Origin: Parachlorella kessleri | Lineage: Eukaryota > Chlorophyta > Trebouxiophyceae > Chlorellales > Chlorellaceae | NCBI GenBank assembly: GCA_001598975.1 | Contig: BBXU01002030.1 | Coordinates: 1-58,730, forward strand | Length of the DNA: 58,730 nt | Reading direction: 5' to 3' | Position numbers and translations under genes: made by a program | In this document: in pieces, positions 38,101-54,673 of the stretch | Position numbering within the stretch: position 1 is the stretch's first letter | Layout of the letters: every line of letters starts with the position of its first letter | The notes under the pieces: generated by a model | Database searches by the model: none | Seen by the model: the letters and a program-made list of their open reading frames with translations, nothing else | What the model was told of the DNA's origin: nothing

Positions 38101-38640
38101 GCACTGTTCATGGAACCTGCCATTTAGTCACCAGCATGCGCCCCCCCCCACCGCCCCCTTCCCCAGCTGTGAGGCCTCAACCCTTCACAACCCAGAACAT
38201 AAGTCCCACAGTCACATGGGCAGCTGCATATACAGGCACCTTACCATAGCAAACAGATTGGTGAAGCCGTCCACTTGGGTGGGCGTCCGAGTAAACTTCT
38301 GCCTAAAGGCGTCGGACAGGTTGTGGGCAGGGTCAGTGCTGATAATAAGCACGCTGTCCCTTACGGTGCTCAGCAGCGTTGCCAGGCTGCAGGAGCAGGT
38401 AGTCTTTCCCACTCCGCCTTTGCCTCCTACGAAGATCCACTTGAGGCTGGTCTGCACGCAGTGGCATCAGTCACATGCCAGTGTCAGCGGCGTGTGAACA
38501 GCAGACGACGCAACAAATCAGCACAGGGCGTCAGTCGGAAACTCTACAATGCGTAATGGTCCGGGATAGTTCCCGACCTGATCGAGCACATTTTGGAGGG
38601 TGGCATCAAGCTCGTCGGAGGCGTCAACAAACTCTGCCAT
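35147..38640 (-). CDS. GET3: GET3/ArsA-type ATPase, tail-anchored protein targeting
   Basis: Nine exons (minus): 38640-38578, 38451-38245, 37875-37747, 37355-37307, 37055-36883, 36633-36523, 36176-36110, 35832-35717, 35371-35147; 1,140 nt, 379 residues. Visible motifs: deviant P-loop [10 protein letters not shown] (30-39), switch [13 protein letters not shown] (Asp61), switch II DTAPTGHTLRLL (from 145), then [31 protein letters not shown] and [12 protein letters not shown]. The family's homodimeric ATPase receives tail-anchored membrane proteins and hands them to an ER or organelle receptor. The zinc-binding Cys-x-x-Cys found in fungal and animal GET3 before the ARxxxQxKYL helix is absent; the site reads [18 protein letters not shown]. 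The C-terminus extends past the usual DPYK end into a heptad-like coiled coil (about 345-375). There is no obvious transit peptide. The first donor (GTCGGG) is weak, but phases fit. Confidence 0.92.
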
Positions 38641-38908
38641 GGTGTCAGAATGAAGTCTCTACGGTTTGATCTGCCTGATTTGCAATTGCAAACGAGTCTA
38701 ACGAGTTTAAGCCTGCAGTACAGCACAGCAGGACGGAAAGGTATCCCAAATGGAGTAAGTGACCCTGCACGTAGGTGCACTGAGCTCTTAATATCGCTAG
38801 AATACAGTTCTTGATTACTCGCACCGCTCAGTTAAGACCACTCTCACCTAGAAGTCCAATGTCCTTGGACTAGGGACCGGGCCGTATTCCGGGTCAAGAG
38901 CCCTCAAC
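38641..38908. promoter_or_regulatory. Bidirectional upstream region, GET3 / HCF101
   Basis: The two start codons (38640 minus, 38909 plus) are only 268 bp apart, so the genes must share or overlap promoters. No TATA box is evident. Confidence 0.55.
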
Positions 38909-41900
38909 ATGACCTCTAGTACCTTGTTCGCACCATCTAGCGCCCTCGGGCCTGCACAACACTGTCCCCGCATGTCAGTGGCCCCTACCATGCGGCTGCC
39001 CTTGCCCCTAAGGCAGGGCACAGCCTGGAAGAGGGCTTGTGCGGCCAAGGTTGCCAGACAGGCGCGCCACCTGGCGACTATGCAGGCCTCTGCAACCCAG
39101 GTGTGTATACCACACACCTGGCAAGTCAGTGCGGTGTGGCCTGCTTGTTTCGCCGTGCCGCCGGGGCGCAGGAAGGAATGTGGCCCGCTACTGTCACAGC
39201 ATGTGGTGGACGCTACCCCACTGCTATGTCGGCAGGAACGGTAGCTGTCAAGGTGGAGCTGGCTTCTGTATTCGCCAAGTATTGTTGGCTGCTGTGTGCG
39301 CCGAGTATCCCTGTGCTGTGAATGCTACTGCAGGCCCCTGCCAGCAGCCCCAGCTCTCAGCCAGTGTCCAAGGAAGGCGAGGTCCTGCGGGCCCTGTCAC
39401 GCATCATCGACCCAGACTTTGGCATGACCATCGTCGACTGCGGGTTTGTCAAGGACCTGGAGGTGGACAGCGACAGCGGGGCGGTCAGCTTCAGGCTGGA
39501 GCTGACCACGCCGGCGTGCCCTATCAAGGACGACTTTGAGGCGCAGGTGGGCAGGCGCGAACACTGATATTTGCACCCCAGCTTGTTATGATGCGCGGCG
39601 GCCCTGGGCACTGCCAGCGCCATTGCTGCCCGGCCCACTTGCGTGCACTGCCACTGCACCGGAAACCATTTCTCCCCATCCAGGTCAGGGCGGACGCAAG
39701 GCCACTTGAACACTGATGGGACACATATGAGACCTGCGGAGTGCCGGTGTCAAGAACGGTAGTGGCAGGGAGCTGCCGGAAACACCAACATAGGGTTGGG
39801 TCTATGCAAAGCAGGCTAAGCAGTTTGTTGGGGAGCTGCCCTGGGTGAGCAGCGTGGCAGTCAAGATGGACGCGCGCCCGCCCAAGCCCCTGCTGCCGGA
39901 CGATGGCCGCCCCAGCGGGCTGCGCAGCGTGTCCCATGTGATTGCGGTGTCGTCCTGCAAGGGAGGTGCGTCTGGCGGCAACTTTCAATGGAGAATCGAA
40001 GTGCTGCAAGATGAACGTAGAGCACCTGGCAGGCTGTTTGGTGTCCCCATTGGTTTTGCTCAAAGGATAAGGCCTGGCGTGCTGCCTGCTGGTATCGTTG
40101 TGTCTAGGATTGGTGGAACTCCCCAAGCCTTGTCGGTGGGTGGAGTAGCGTGGGTTGTCGCATCTGCCTGCTCCACCCTGCTGCATACCACTGCCGCGGT
40201 GTGAACACACCCTTGCTGGGATCAGCCTCAGCATGCGATGTCCAAGGAAGAGCTCCTCAAGCCCCAGCGGCCTGCTCACCCTCCCCTGCAGGCGTGGGCA
40301 AGTCCACGACCGCGGTGAACCTGGCCTACACGCTGGCCCAAATGGGGGCGCGGGTGGGCATCTTTGACGCGGATGTGTACGGCCCCAGCCTGCCCACCAT
40401 GGTCAGCCCGGAGCTGCGGGTGCTACAGATGGACCCAGAGACCAAAGTGAGGGACCATGGTCTGGGTAGCCGTCAAGGAATGCTGGTTGCCAAGGGGCAA
40501 AGGGAAGGGATAAGCAGCAAGGGAATCACCCGGTCAAGGGCAGCGGTCAGCGGACTGGATGATCCAGGGGACGAGGATCTTGAGATTGACAGGTTGCCCT
40601 TGGAAGTAGGAGGGAGAGGAGGGGGAACAGCGGGGTCAAGTGTAATAGCTAGACTTGAAAGGCAAGGTATGTTGGGAATTTGGATGTGCCAGCTCGTAAA
40701 AATCCCTGGTGTGTGCTTGTGTGGGGCTGGGGAAGGGTTGAGAAGCAGGCCATGTGCACTTGTGTTGAGCCTGGAATGCCCTACCTTGTAAATAATTCAG
40801 GCTCTCGACCTTCACATCTGTTTTGTGATCAAGTTCAAGAGAAGCGGCTGCAACCAGCCTCTTGCTGCCACACTGTAGGCCATCTACCCGGTGGAGTACG
40901 AGGGCGTCAAGGCGGTGTCATTCGGGTTTGCGGGGCAGGGCAGCGCCATCATGCGCGGGCCCATGGTTTCAGGGCTTATCCAGCAGCTACTGACGACCAC
41001 GGAGTGGGGGGAGCTGGATTACCTCGTTGTGGGTGAGTGTGCTGGAGTTACGCATGGACAAAGTATTGCAAAGGCTCCGAATGAGCTGAGCTAGACTACT
41101 CAGTTATCCCGAGTCAATGTTGAGACATGAGGTACCTGCTCTCAGTCCATCAGGGCCACTTACCACCAGGCAAGGAACGAGCACTGCCACTGGGTACACA
41201 GACGATAAGTAGTGTTTTGCCTCTGGGTTTCTGTTGTCCTCCAAGACAGCTGTTGTTTGGGATTCGCTGGTGGCACTGCAGGTGGCGTGTATTAGCTGCA
41301 TCTGCTTGCACTCCCTGATACTATCAGCCGTTGCCTGACACCCCTTTCGCCTGTCTGCAGACTTCCCGCCCGGCACCGGCGACATTCAGCTGACCCTTTG
41401 CCAAAGCGTCTCCTTCTCAGCAGCCGTCATTGTGACCACGCCACAGAAGCTGGCCTTCATCGATGTGGCCAAGGGCATCCGCATGTTTGCCAAGCTCATG
41501 GTAAGGGAGGGGTGGCCTTCAGCTGATAACAATTGGCCAGGACTCTACAAGAGGCCTCTATTCCCTGGGGCTGTGACTGGGGCTAGGGCTACTCCCTGTT
41601 GCAGCTAGATATAGATGGTCAAACAGCACTACCAGGAACATTGGCCAAGCCTGTGGTGTGTATTGGCGCTTGCCTGGTGCCTGCCACGGAAGCTGGGTGC
41701 CGGAGTACCCGCCATGGCACCTGCTAGCAAATTTGAGGGAACCCAGCTCTGCCTCCAGATGCTGCATTCTCCTTGGAAGCCCGACGGCCTTGATGGCCGA
41801 ATCAGAGAACGACTTATGCCGGTTGTTGGTCTCATGCTCTGACACTTGCACCGGTGTTCATAAGGGAGTGTGAGCTCTCCTTATAACCTTACGTATAATG

Positions 41901-44157
41901 TGGTAATGGCCTGCAGGTGCCTTGCGTGGCTGTTGTGGAGAACATGTCCTTCTTTGATGCGGACCACAAGCGCTACTTCCCTTTTGGCCAGGGCTCTGGT
42001 AAGCTCGCTGGTGCTTCAGGGCAAGTAGCGCAGGATTCCTGGGCGGGAAGCCTTGGCTCGTGATCGGATGGACATCCGTGCTGCTGAGAGTGTTCAATGG
42101 GGGCCCGTTGCTGTATCAAAGCACTTAGTCCTGGACGCCCAAGCAGGCTCTGCGCCGCTGCTAGCTTTTGGTGCCGGCCGCTGCTCTCTTTCTTTGGTTG
42201 CCAGGGGCGCCTGCTTAGCCAGCAGCGCCAACCGGATTGCTCAACCAGATCCCCTTTTTGTGATGGCCCCTCCCCTCCACTCCGGAACCCTGCGCCCTCA
42301 CTGCCTTTGTCTTGCGAGCCAAGACTTCATGTCACAGTCCGCTGTGTGTGTCTGTCTGACTTGCCGTCTGTGGTGAGTGCCGTGCTGTAGGCGAGCGCAT
42401 CGTGCGTGAGTTTGGTATCCCCAACCTGGTGCGCTTCCCCATCGTGCCCGACCTCTCGGCTGCCGGCGACTCTGGCAAGCCGCTTGTTGTGGAGGACCCC
42501 TTTGGGGCCACTGCCCAAGCCTTCTCACAGCTAGGAGCGTCAGTTGTTCGAGAGGTGAGCCAGATTGCAAGGGGAACGTGGGTTGTCATCTGAGGGGTTG
42601 GGTGGCTCGGGTGGATGGGTCAAAGTTTGGGTGCGATACCGTAGGCGATGCGAGCTCAGGGTTTCGAGAAGACTGAAGAGCTTGTAGTGGGTGGGAGGCC
42701 CTCTTGCCGATGGGAAACATTGTAAGACAGACGAGCCGCTTAAGGCACCTTCAGCTCGGCATTGTGGTCGAGGGATGCAAGTGTTCGCGGCCCTTTCAAC
42801 ATCGGGGCTTTTTTGAACCCTTTCAGTGGGCTGCTTGGCAGCATGTATCTAGGGTGGGAGCTAGGTAGAGACAGGTCATGGCAGTCACTGCCAGCCTACC
42901 ATATGCTGCTGCTGTAGTTTGCATGAGAACAGCTGGCCTGCTTTGGACGCCTCAGAGTAGGCCTCATTGCCCTGACTGGCTCGTTTGTAACCAGTGTTGA
43001 GCTTGCATGTCATCGTGGCAGGTGTCCAAGCTGCGCATGGCCTCCAAGACTGCTGTGCGGTACGACAAGGAGCTGCATGCGCTCGCAGTACGGATGCCAT
43101 CGACGCAGGTGAGAAACCCAAATTTCACGCTGCCAGCATGATCATAAGTCTAAATTCACTGACCTAACCAGCAGAAGGGCAGCGCATGACAAGGGCCCCC
43201 TTGCCTGCTTGTACCCATCTGTCTGTGGTTGACTAACCTACATTGGCGGTTGGCTTGCCCATGGCTAGGATTTTGGTGAGTTGGATCCGTGCCTGAGCGG
43301 CGCGCTGCCTCAGGCCGTGTTCTAGCCTCACATATCTGCAGGAGGAGTTCCTGCTGGACCCCGCCACCGTGCGACGGCACGACACCAGCGCCGCCAGCAT
43401 TAATGAGTGGACGGGCGAGAAGATGCTGCGGGACGAGGACATACCTGATGACGTGGAGCCTACCTCTGTGACTCCTGTGGGCAACTACGCAGTGCAGATC
43501 ACTTGGCAGGACGGCTTCAACCAGGTATGGCTGCGTGGGTATGTGCAGGGGGCTGGGTAGAAGCCAAGATCACAAGAGGGGCCCCTGGTTGCGGGGATGA
43601 GGCTCAGGGTGCAGCGTCCAGGAGTGTGAGGAGCGGGGTTGGGGGCGCGCTTTTTGTTATTTAATGGGAGGTAGTCCAATCTCTCAGGCAGGGTCACCTG
43701 GAGACGAGGGGTGTACGGGGTGGCTTTCAGTGCTAGCTGGGTACCTCGGCCACAGCATGATGTCTTCAGGGTACTAGATCCTTGCTGCCCAAGTCCACAT
43801 CAGGGCAAAGGTGTTGTGATGCTCTGCTCTCTTGTTGTGACAGCGGGCGTGCGAATGCCTTGAAGGCCAACCTGGCGGCTGCATTTGCAATGGGTTGGGG
43901 AGTATCATGAAGGCAACATGGATGGCAATGGCAACAGAGTTGGTAGCACGAGATATTCAGCTGGTAGTACCCGGTAGTTGTTCACCGGCTGCCCTATTGC
44001 TGCCCTGCAGATTGCTCCCTTTGAGCTTCTGGACAGCCTGCCGCGGCTGGACTTGGCGGCCCGTCAGGCAGCAGCAGCACCACAATCACAGCAGCAGGAA
44101 CCGCAGCTCACAGCCGCCCAGCAGATACTGGCCAGGGCTCAACCGGCTGCCAGTTGA
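38909..44157 (+). CDS. HCF101: HCF101, plastid Fe-S cluster carrier (MIP18-Mrp-DUF971)
   Basis: Eleven exons: 38909-39100, 39334-39546, 39815-39965, 40292-40446, 40879-41032, 41361-41500, 41917-41998, 42391-42554, 43022-43108, 43342-43524, 44011-44157; 1,668 nt, 555 residues. Exon 1 encodes a Ser/Ala/Arg-rich, acid-free leader of about 60 residues, fitting a chloroplast transit peptide. Next come a MIP18/DUF59 domain (about 70-140; [20 protein letters not shown]), a Mrp/NBP35-type ATPase with deviant P-loop CKGGVGKST (183-191, split by intron 3), [26 protein letters not shown] and VENMSFF, and a C-terminal DUF971 (about 470-515; [20 protein letters not shown]). This three-domain order is diagnostic of HCF101, which delivers 4Fe-4S clusters for photosystem I assembly in plants. 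Function here is inferred from that family. Confidence 0.95.
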
Positions 44158-45128
44158 CAGCCTGGACGAGGAGTGCTTGCTGCCACACCTGCTTCGAGCC
44201 CTGCTTTTTTCTTGTTCTGCATCTATTTTGCTTTACCGCTTGCGCTGATAATTGCGATGACTGGTTTTGTTGGACTTGTGGATACGAGGCACCAGACTAG
44301 AAGAAGTCCCCAGCTGCTCTGCTGTTGCCTTGCTACCAATCACACCTCACGCACTTCAGTGCAAGCACTGCGGGACAGGACGCTGGCCATCCATGTAGCG
44401 CACCTATTTCAACAGCAAGAGGGTACTAGCCACCTGGGCGGCGATGTGACGCACCCCCAAAGACTTTCTTATGCCTGCGCTACTGCAAAAGGTGGTCATT
44501 GCTGCCAAACAACGGTTTGCACACTCTCATGTCACAAAGCTTTGCTCACTCTGGACTAGTATTTCGGACGACACGGTTGAACATTGAGGGAAGGATGCAG
44601 CTGCAATTACAATCAGGCTGCATACAAGTTTATCAGCACAGCTTCCCCTACCTCTGACTGTCCGGTATCCCTGCCGCCATCAACAAACAAAGCATAACTG
44701 CATACACCCCCGTCCGCCCAGTATACCCATACCTCCTCTCCAATCGCATTACCTGCCACACTCAACAAATGTTCTCCACCGCTCGCAGGCAGTATCCACA
44801 CAACCAAAGCAAGGCAGGGCATGGGCGCTGGCTTGGTCAGTGAGCCACATCTCGCTGCCTGGGGAACACCCATTGGCGTGGTTGGCTACGGACGGGGAGA
44901 ATGGTACAACCGGGCAAGATGGAGGCGCCTTCCAACTAAAGAGCACAAGGTTTACTGGTACCCCTGCAAGCTTCCAACTCTGCTTCCCACAACCCATGGC
45001 ACAATGCCATGATGTATAAGCATGATGTATGCATGAAGTAAGGGTCGCCACAAAAGTCCTACAACCAATTCTGCCATTCAAGCGGTATCCAACCTACACC
45101 GCAGAGCTTCAGCTCTGCTCCTCTACTT
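44158..45128. other. Intergenic between convergent HCF101 and ankyrin/F-box/LRR gene
   Basis: About 970 bp between two stop codons. It contains a dispersed-repeat copy at about 44681-44760, listed separately. No open frame here shows a domain. Confidence 0.45.
44681..44760 (+). repeat. Dispersed repeat copy
   Basis: Shares AAGCATAACTGCATA, a CAGTATACCCATACCTCCTC core and CGCATTACCTGCCACA with 55141-55230, and matches the reverse complement of 27270-27352. By eye identity is about 75-80 per cent. Confidence 0.75.
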
Positions 45129-48100
45129 TCATGACCACGGAAACCCCTTCAACTCTTCCCGCTGCAGTATGGCTTGCATATCTCGCCTTGCTGCAAGCTG
45201 CTGCATGCTGCCAGGGACTTCAGTCAGCGTGCCACACGTCCTGAACACGGCCCGCTGGAGGCTGGGCAGCTGCAGCAGGCTCAGCCCTGCCCGGGTGGTG
45301 GGCTGGGTGATGGCCCAAGTGTCAAAGCCTGACAGGCCCGTCAGCCTCAGGCAGCGCAGGTGGGACAGCTGTGGGATGCCCTGAGGCAAAGCAGGCAAAG
45401 CAGGCACCAATGCACCAGTGTGAGAAATGTATAGGGAGCGGAGGTTATGGCAGGAATGCACCCTGCCTCTCATGTCCCCACCTTGCGGCGGACTCACATC
45501 AGTGCACGGAGCTAGGCTTTGGCCCTACTGGCCACCATTGAGAGGCATACAGGTCGTCAGTTGTGCATGTATTCCAGTGTCCCCGCCACTGCACGCCTGA
45601 TGTGGTCCTCCCGAGGGTGTGAATTGGTCAATTACAAGCTGAAGGGTAACATCCAGTGCAGCCCAGTACAAGCATGGCGGACACACAAGGAAGTGCATGT
45701 TGAGACACTTGCCTCCTGCAGGACATCGGTGTACTGCCGCCTAAAGCCCAGGTGCAGGGAAGTCAGGCCGGCCAGAGCCGACAGAGAAGCAATGTCAGCA
45801 CTCAAGGCTGCAGGAGATGCTGCAGTCTGGTATCCGATGGACTCCAGCGTGAGCCTTGCGAGGGACTTGAGATTTGTGACCCAGGAAGGGAACTCCAAGT
45901 ACTGTTGGGCGCCAATGCTGACTGCAGGGGAAACATGTAGTACTGGTTACTATCATGTCCAAAAGAATGTGTTTGCCCCTCAGGATGTGCAAGCAGCACT
46001 AGTTCCCTGCGAGCATAACCCCTTAGCATGCCTTGGCTCAGCTCTGTCGCTCTTAGCCGGGCTCGATAACCTCTCCCCTTGAACAGTTGGCCACCGCCTC
46101 GCATGCCATATATGGATGACTGAACTCATACCAAGTTTTAGACACGCAGCTACACCTGCCTTCCAACCAACACACTGGCGCTTGTGCGGTGGCTTATGCA
46201 TGCCAATCCCCTAGCCCTCACGTTCTAGGTGTTGGAGGGCCGGCAGGCTGCCCAGCTCCTCCGGTAGCTGGTGGTATGACGCCTCACCACTGTGCCGACC
46301 AAGCATGGCATCAACAACCGTGACTCGCAGCCGCGTCAGTCCCGGCAAGCACTGCCCGATACGGCTGACTTCCCAGCGGTGCAGGGGCAGCTGCGACTCG
46401 ATTTCAAGGCAGCCCAGGTGGCTGAGCCCCGCCAGGCCCACCCCCAGCCCCGAGCCTCGGTCCCTGCCAACGAATCTCAGGCGGAGGGTGTGGAGAGACC
46501 GTGAGGGGTTGAGGGCTGCCAACACAGCGGCGGTGCCTGCCGCGTCGCTGGTACCAGGGAAGCAGATGCGAAGCCTGCACAGGGCATCTGCCCTGGCTAG
46601 GCGCAGCAGCCACAGAATGCAGCCCACGTCTGCATGGCTTCTCCAGGGAGGGACGGCGATGTCGGCGTCTCCCCACAGCTGTCTGCCGCAGCGAAAGGCC
46701 TGCGCCCTCCACTGCCGGTTGACCAGGCTGCCGCGGATCCTGAATGGCGGGAGTGTAGGGTATGGTCATGACTTTGATCCAATACAAGGCGGACAGCCCC
46801 GGAGCTGGGCGGCAGTGCAAGCTGCCTATCAGAGGCTCTGAGAGCACAGACCTATTCTTCACCAAGGCGGGCAAAAGCTCACAGCCTCTACTCAACACCC
46901 TCGCTGTCCAGGGGAAAATGGTGCCCATGGCGTGACAATGTCATTCCACACGCTGGAACATGCCTATCTGCTGGAATACTGTACCAACTGTGTCTCTTGA
47001 CTCCCACCTGTCCTTGGTGGTGTCCAGGTAGCCCAAAACCTTGCCAATCACCTCATCAGGCACCTCCCCCAGCACCTGGCGCATCTTGTGCTGCCTGCTC
47101 TGCAGCAGCTTGCTCTCCAGTGTGGCAGCCACCTCCCCATGCCCTTTGTCCCTGGCTAGGGACAGCGGGGTCAAGCCATGCTTGTCGCAAATCTCTACGG
47201 CTGCCCCTGCTGCCAGGAGCACCTCCATTACTGCCGGGCTGTTTGCTGCTGCTGCACAGTATAGTGGTGTCCATGCATTGGCTCCCCCTGGGGCATCGAT
47301 AGCTGCTCCTGCTTGTTGCAGCAGTGATACAACTTCTGCATCCCCTGCCCTGGCTGTTAGGTGGAGCGGCATCCAGTCGTCGCTGTCAACCACAGAAGGC
47401 GACGCGCCTGACGTCAGGAGAGCAACTACCGCAGACTGCCTGCCATGCTGCGCTGCTAGGTGCAGTGCTGTCAACTGCCCAGTCCGTGTGGTATCACCAA
47501 GAGATGCACCAGCCTGCGCCAAGCGCGAAATGACCGGTGCATGGTCGCCTGCTGCTGCTGCATGCAGGGCTGTCCACCTCTGCTGATCCCTCCCTGCCAC
47601 GTCTGCTCCTGCTGCCAGGAGGGTGTGCACTGCTGGCAGGCTGCCCTTCCCTGCTGCCAGGACCAGGGCGGTACTCAATACAGAGGGAGGGATTGACGGC
47701 ATCCCAGCTTTTAGTAGTGCTGCCAAGACAGCTGGTCTGCCTGGCAAGGTACAATCCCTGGCAGCCAGTGTGATGGGAGTCTCACCATCCTTGGCCACTG
47801 CTGACACAAGAGATGGCGCTGCTGTCGCTAACAGCAGCTGCAGGGTGCCCAGGTCACCTCTCAGGGCGGCAAGGTGCACTGCTGTGTAGCCCTGTGCCTG
47901 TGCTGCCCCTGGGCTTGCACCGCTGCTCAGTAGGAGTGTCACCATCTCCTGCTGCGCTCCGCTTACTGCCATGTGCAGGGCCGTGCAACCCTGCTTATCG
48001 GCTGCATCTACAGGTTCGCCGGCCGCCAGCAACAGCTTGGCCACCTCCAAATGTCCTGACAGAGCTGCCAAGTCGAGGGGCGCCCTACCGGATTTAATCC

Positions 48101-48312
48101 GCCAAGGAAGCTGGAGCTCCAATTACTAGCAACCACTGCGCCACCTGTAATCGACCACCCCTAGCTGCTCCATGCAGGGCCGTCAAGAGCTTTTTGGGGG
48201 TGGGAGCGTCAGGCCGCAAGCCACCTTTGATAAGCTCTTGCACACGAGAGAGCTCTCCCATATACGCCGAATTGTATAGGAGAGTTGCGGGGTGATGCTG
48301 GGACGTGCTCAT
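45129..48312 (-). pseudogene. Ankyrin-repeat/F-box/LRR protein gene with single-base frameshift
   Basis: Exons (minus): 48312-47008, 46739-46222, 45921-45713, 45380-45129; 2,284 nt, one base more than a whole number of codons. About ten ankyrin repeats (GxTALHxAAxxG type) are followed by an F-box (LGEVPDEVIGKVLGYLDTTKD, completed after intron 1 as IRGSLVNRQW) and leucine-rich repeats to the end. With one T too many at 48096-48097 the frame closes at 48094, inside the second ankyrin repeat. Skipping that base restores a smooth repeat (GAPASLAD, then KSGRAPLDLAALSGH), and all later phases then fit, giving about 760 residues. Intron 3 has a GC donor. The defect may be a sequencing or assembly error, a real lesion or a polymorphism, so the pseudogene label is provisional. 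A functional protein would be an SCF substrate receptor. Confidence 0.7.
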
Positions 48313-52637
<4,325 letters not shown>

Positions 52638-53666
52638 CAGTGGATGAGCAGGCGCGCAGGGTCAGCAGTGCACTCGGAACCATTGGGGTGGACCATTTGG
52701 CTGTGTGTGGGCTGATCGAACTGCACAGCCAGTGTGGTGGGCTCGATTGCTGCATTGTGACTGTCGCCTGCATGGTAACGAGGTTGCTCAACTCCCACCT
52801 GCCCCCCCTACGCCAGCCCCTGTCGTGGGTTTGCGGCAATTTGCTGGCAGCTTGCAGCACGTTCCTCTTATTCCAGGCTGCGGAGGTTGTTTGTACTTTG
52901 TCTGCTATTCTCCTGGTCTCAAGATCCGAAACGCACGCGTCAGATATGCCTTCTTACCCCCCTATGCTGCTCACCTGTCAAACCACCCCCTGTTGACTCA
53001 ACACTCCACAGAGCATCCCAGGGCATCCCTTACACGCCATCCTGCTCAGCTAACCCACAGATTGCACTGCCTGCCATCATTATCTACAGGCCTCTGTTGA
53101 AACCGCCTTCAAGCTCGGTGCCTTGCCCAGGCAAGGACAGACGCACCGTGGCCTGTAAGGCCCTGCGCACGGCTTACTGTGACAAGTGAAGGGACGGCAA
53201 GTCTTGAGGGTGCTGCAAAGTCCCAACTCTGCTGCCCTTGTGTACAGGCTTGCGAGCCCGCCCTCTTCTTGCCCACTGCGTCACGTCCACAACGTCGTGA
53301 AGCAAGAGGGAACGCTGTAACTCCTGCTAGAGGTTTCTAACTCGATAAAGATCCATAAGTACAGGTGCAATCGGTATACCTAGGTCACAGCAGACCGCAT
53401 TAGATGCCACAAATCACACTCACAAAACAAGGCCATACCGCTTGGCACGTTTTGGCCCCGGGTGAAAGTGGCCCTGTCCGGGGCGCCAAGTGACGTGCAA
53501 AAAGTAGTCACCGATGACCACTTGGCGGGCAGGTCACGTAGCCCCTCGAGTCGCCTAAACCCCAGAGCCATAAATGGTCGCATTCAATCCTCTTCCTCAT
53601 TTCCAGCTTGTTTGACCTCAGCAGCCCGCTGCCCTCCGCTACTCCTCGACCATCTAACCAGCAGAA
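52638..53666. other. Intergenic
   Basis: Between agmatine deiminase and the first B12D-like gene, about 1 kb. Open frames here overlap and carry no domain. Presumably the 3' untranslated region and the next promoter. Confidence 0.4.
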
Positions 53667-54673
53667 ATGGTGTTCGCAACCAAGGCAGTCGCCAGCAAGG
53701 CCGTCTCAACCTGGGGCAAGGGCGCCTTCCCGTAAGTACTTCCTGGAAAGCATGAAAAGTCTGTATCGGAAGGCTTGCGGTACTGGCCGCGCCACCCAAA
53801 CAAAGGCCCAGCTCTACATCAACAAACAGCTCGTTAACCTTTCACTTTCTGCTGTTGCAGGAAGCCTCCCATCGATGTGTGAGTTTCAACCCCGCCGTGT
53901 GTTGGTCTGAATTGCATAAGCAGCTGCTGTGCTGGCCCAGAAGCGTGCAGCCCTGATCACAGTGGAACCAGCGCTACCGAAACTGGTAGGCTGATTGTTT
54001 TGCTTACTTATCCTGCAGGCTGCCCCTTCTGACCGCTGTGGGCGTGGGCTGCGTTGCCGCTGTGTGGTCCATGGGCCGTAACCTGGCAGTCAACCCTGAG
54101 GTCTGGTGAGTACCTGCCACGCAGTGGTAGCGCAGGCTGCCATAAATGCAGACGAAGGCCGCAGCTGGGTCAGATCTGCACAGCTACAGCGTTACAATGT
54201 TGCTGACGATGCCCAACAAACGTTGCCCACCTAAACAAGCAGTCACCCCGCTGACCACCGCTGCCCATTTCCCTGCTGCAGCTGTACAAAGGCCTACCGT
54301 GGTGGTGACAGCCTTTGGAATGATGAGGAGATTCGCTCCAAGTCTGACCAGTTCAGGCCCTTCCCCTTCATTCTGCGCATGATGGCCAAGGTGAGCTGAC
54401 ACTGCACGCTGGCACGGGGTTAACGTTCCTGCAACCAATGAATTGCAAAGAGTTGTGGCAGCCCAAGCAGCATGTATGTGTTGCCAGCAACACAAAAGCC
54501 AGAACTGAGGTGCCTGAGATGCATAGCAGCACCGTGAATGCCTGCGGCTGTGCCCTGCCCCCACCTGCACCCCGTCCTCTAAACCTGCCGGCTTGTATTG
54601 AACCATTTTTGTTCCCACCTCTGCCATGCAGCTTGGCAAGGCCAGCACTCCCTCTGGCGAGTGGAGCCAGTGA
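53667..54673 (+). CDS. B12D/NDUFA4 (complex I MLRQ)-like small membrane protein, copy 1
   Basis: Five exons: 53667-53731, 53861-53878, 54019-54105, 54282-54390, 54632-54673; 321 nt, 106 residues. The basic, acid-free N-terminus (ATKAVASKAVSTWGKG) could target mitochondria. A membrane segment follows (LPLLTAVGVGCVAAVWSMG) and then the family hallmark NPEV before a polar tail (TKAYRGGD). B12D/MLRQ proteins are single-pass mitochondrial proteins linked to respiratory complexes I or IV; the exact role here is inferred. Exon 2 is only 18 nt and encodes the KPPIDV segment that precedes the membrane helix; it is supported by its two splice signals, its phase and the same peptide motif (KPPMDV) in the neighbouring copy. 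Two related genes follow in the same orientation. Confidence 0.72.
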
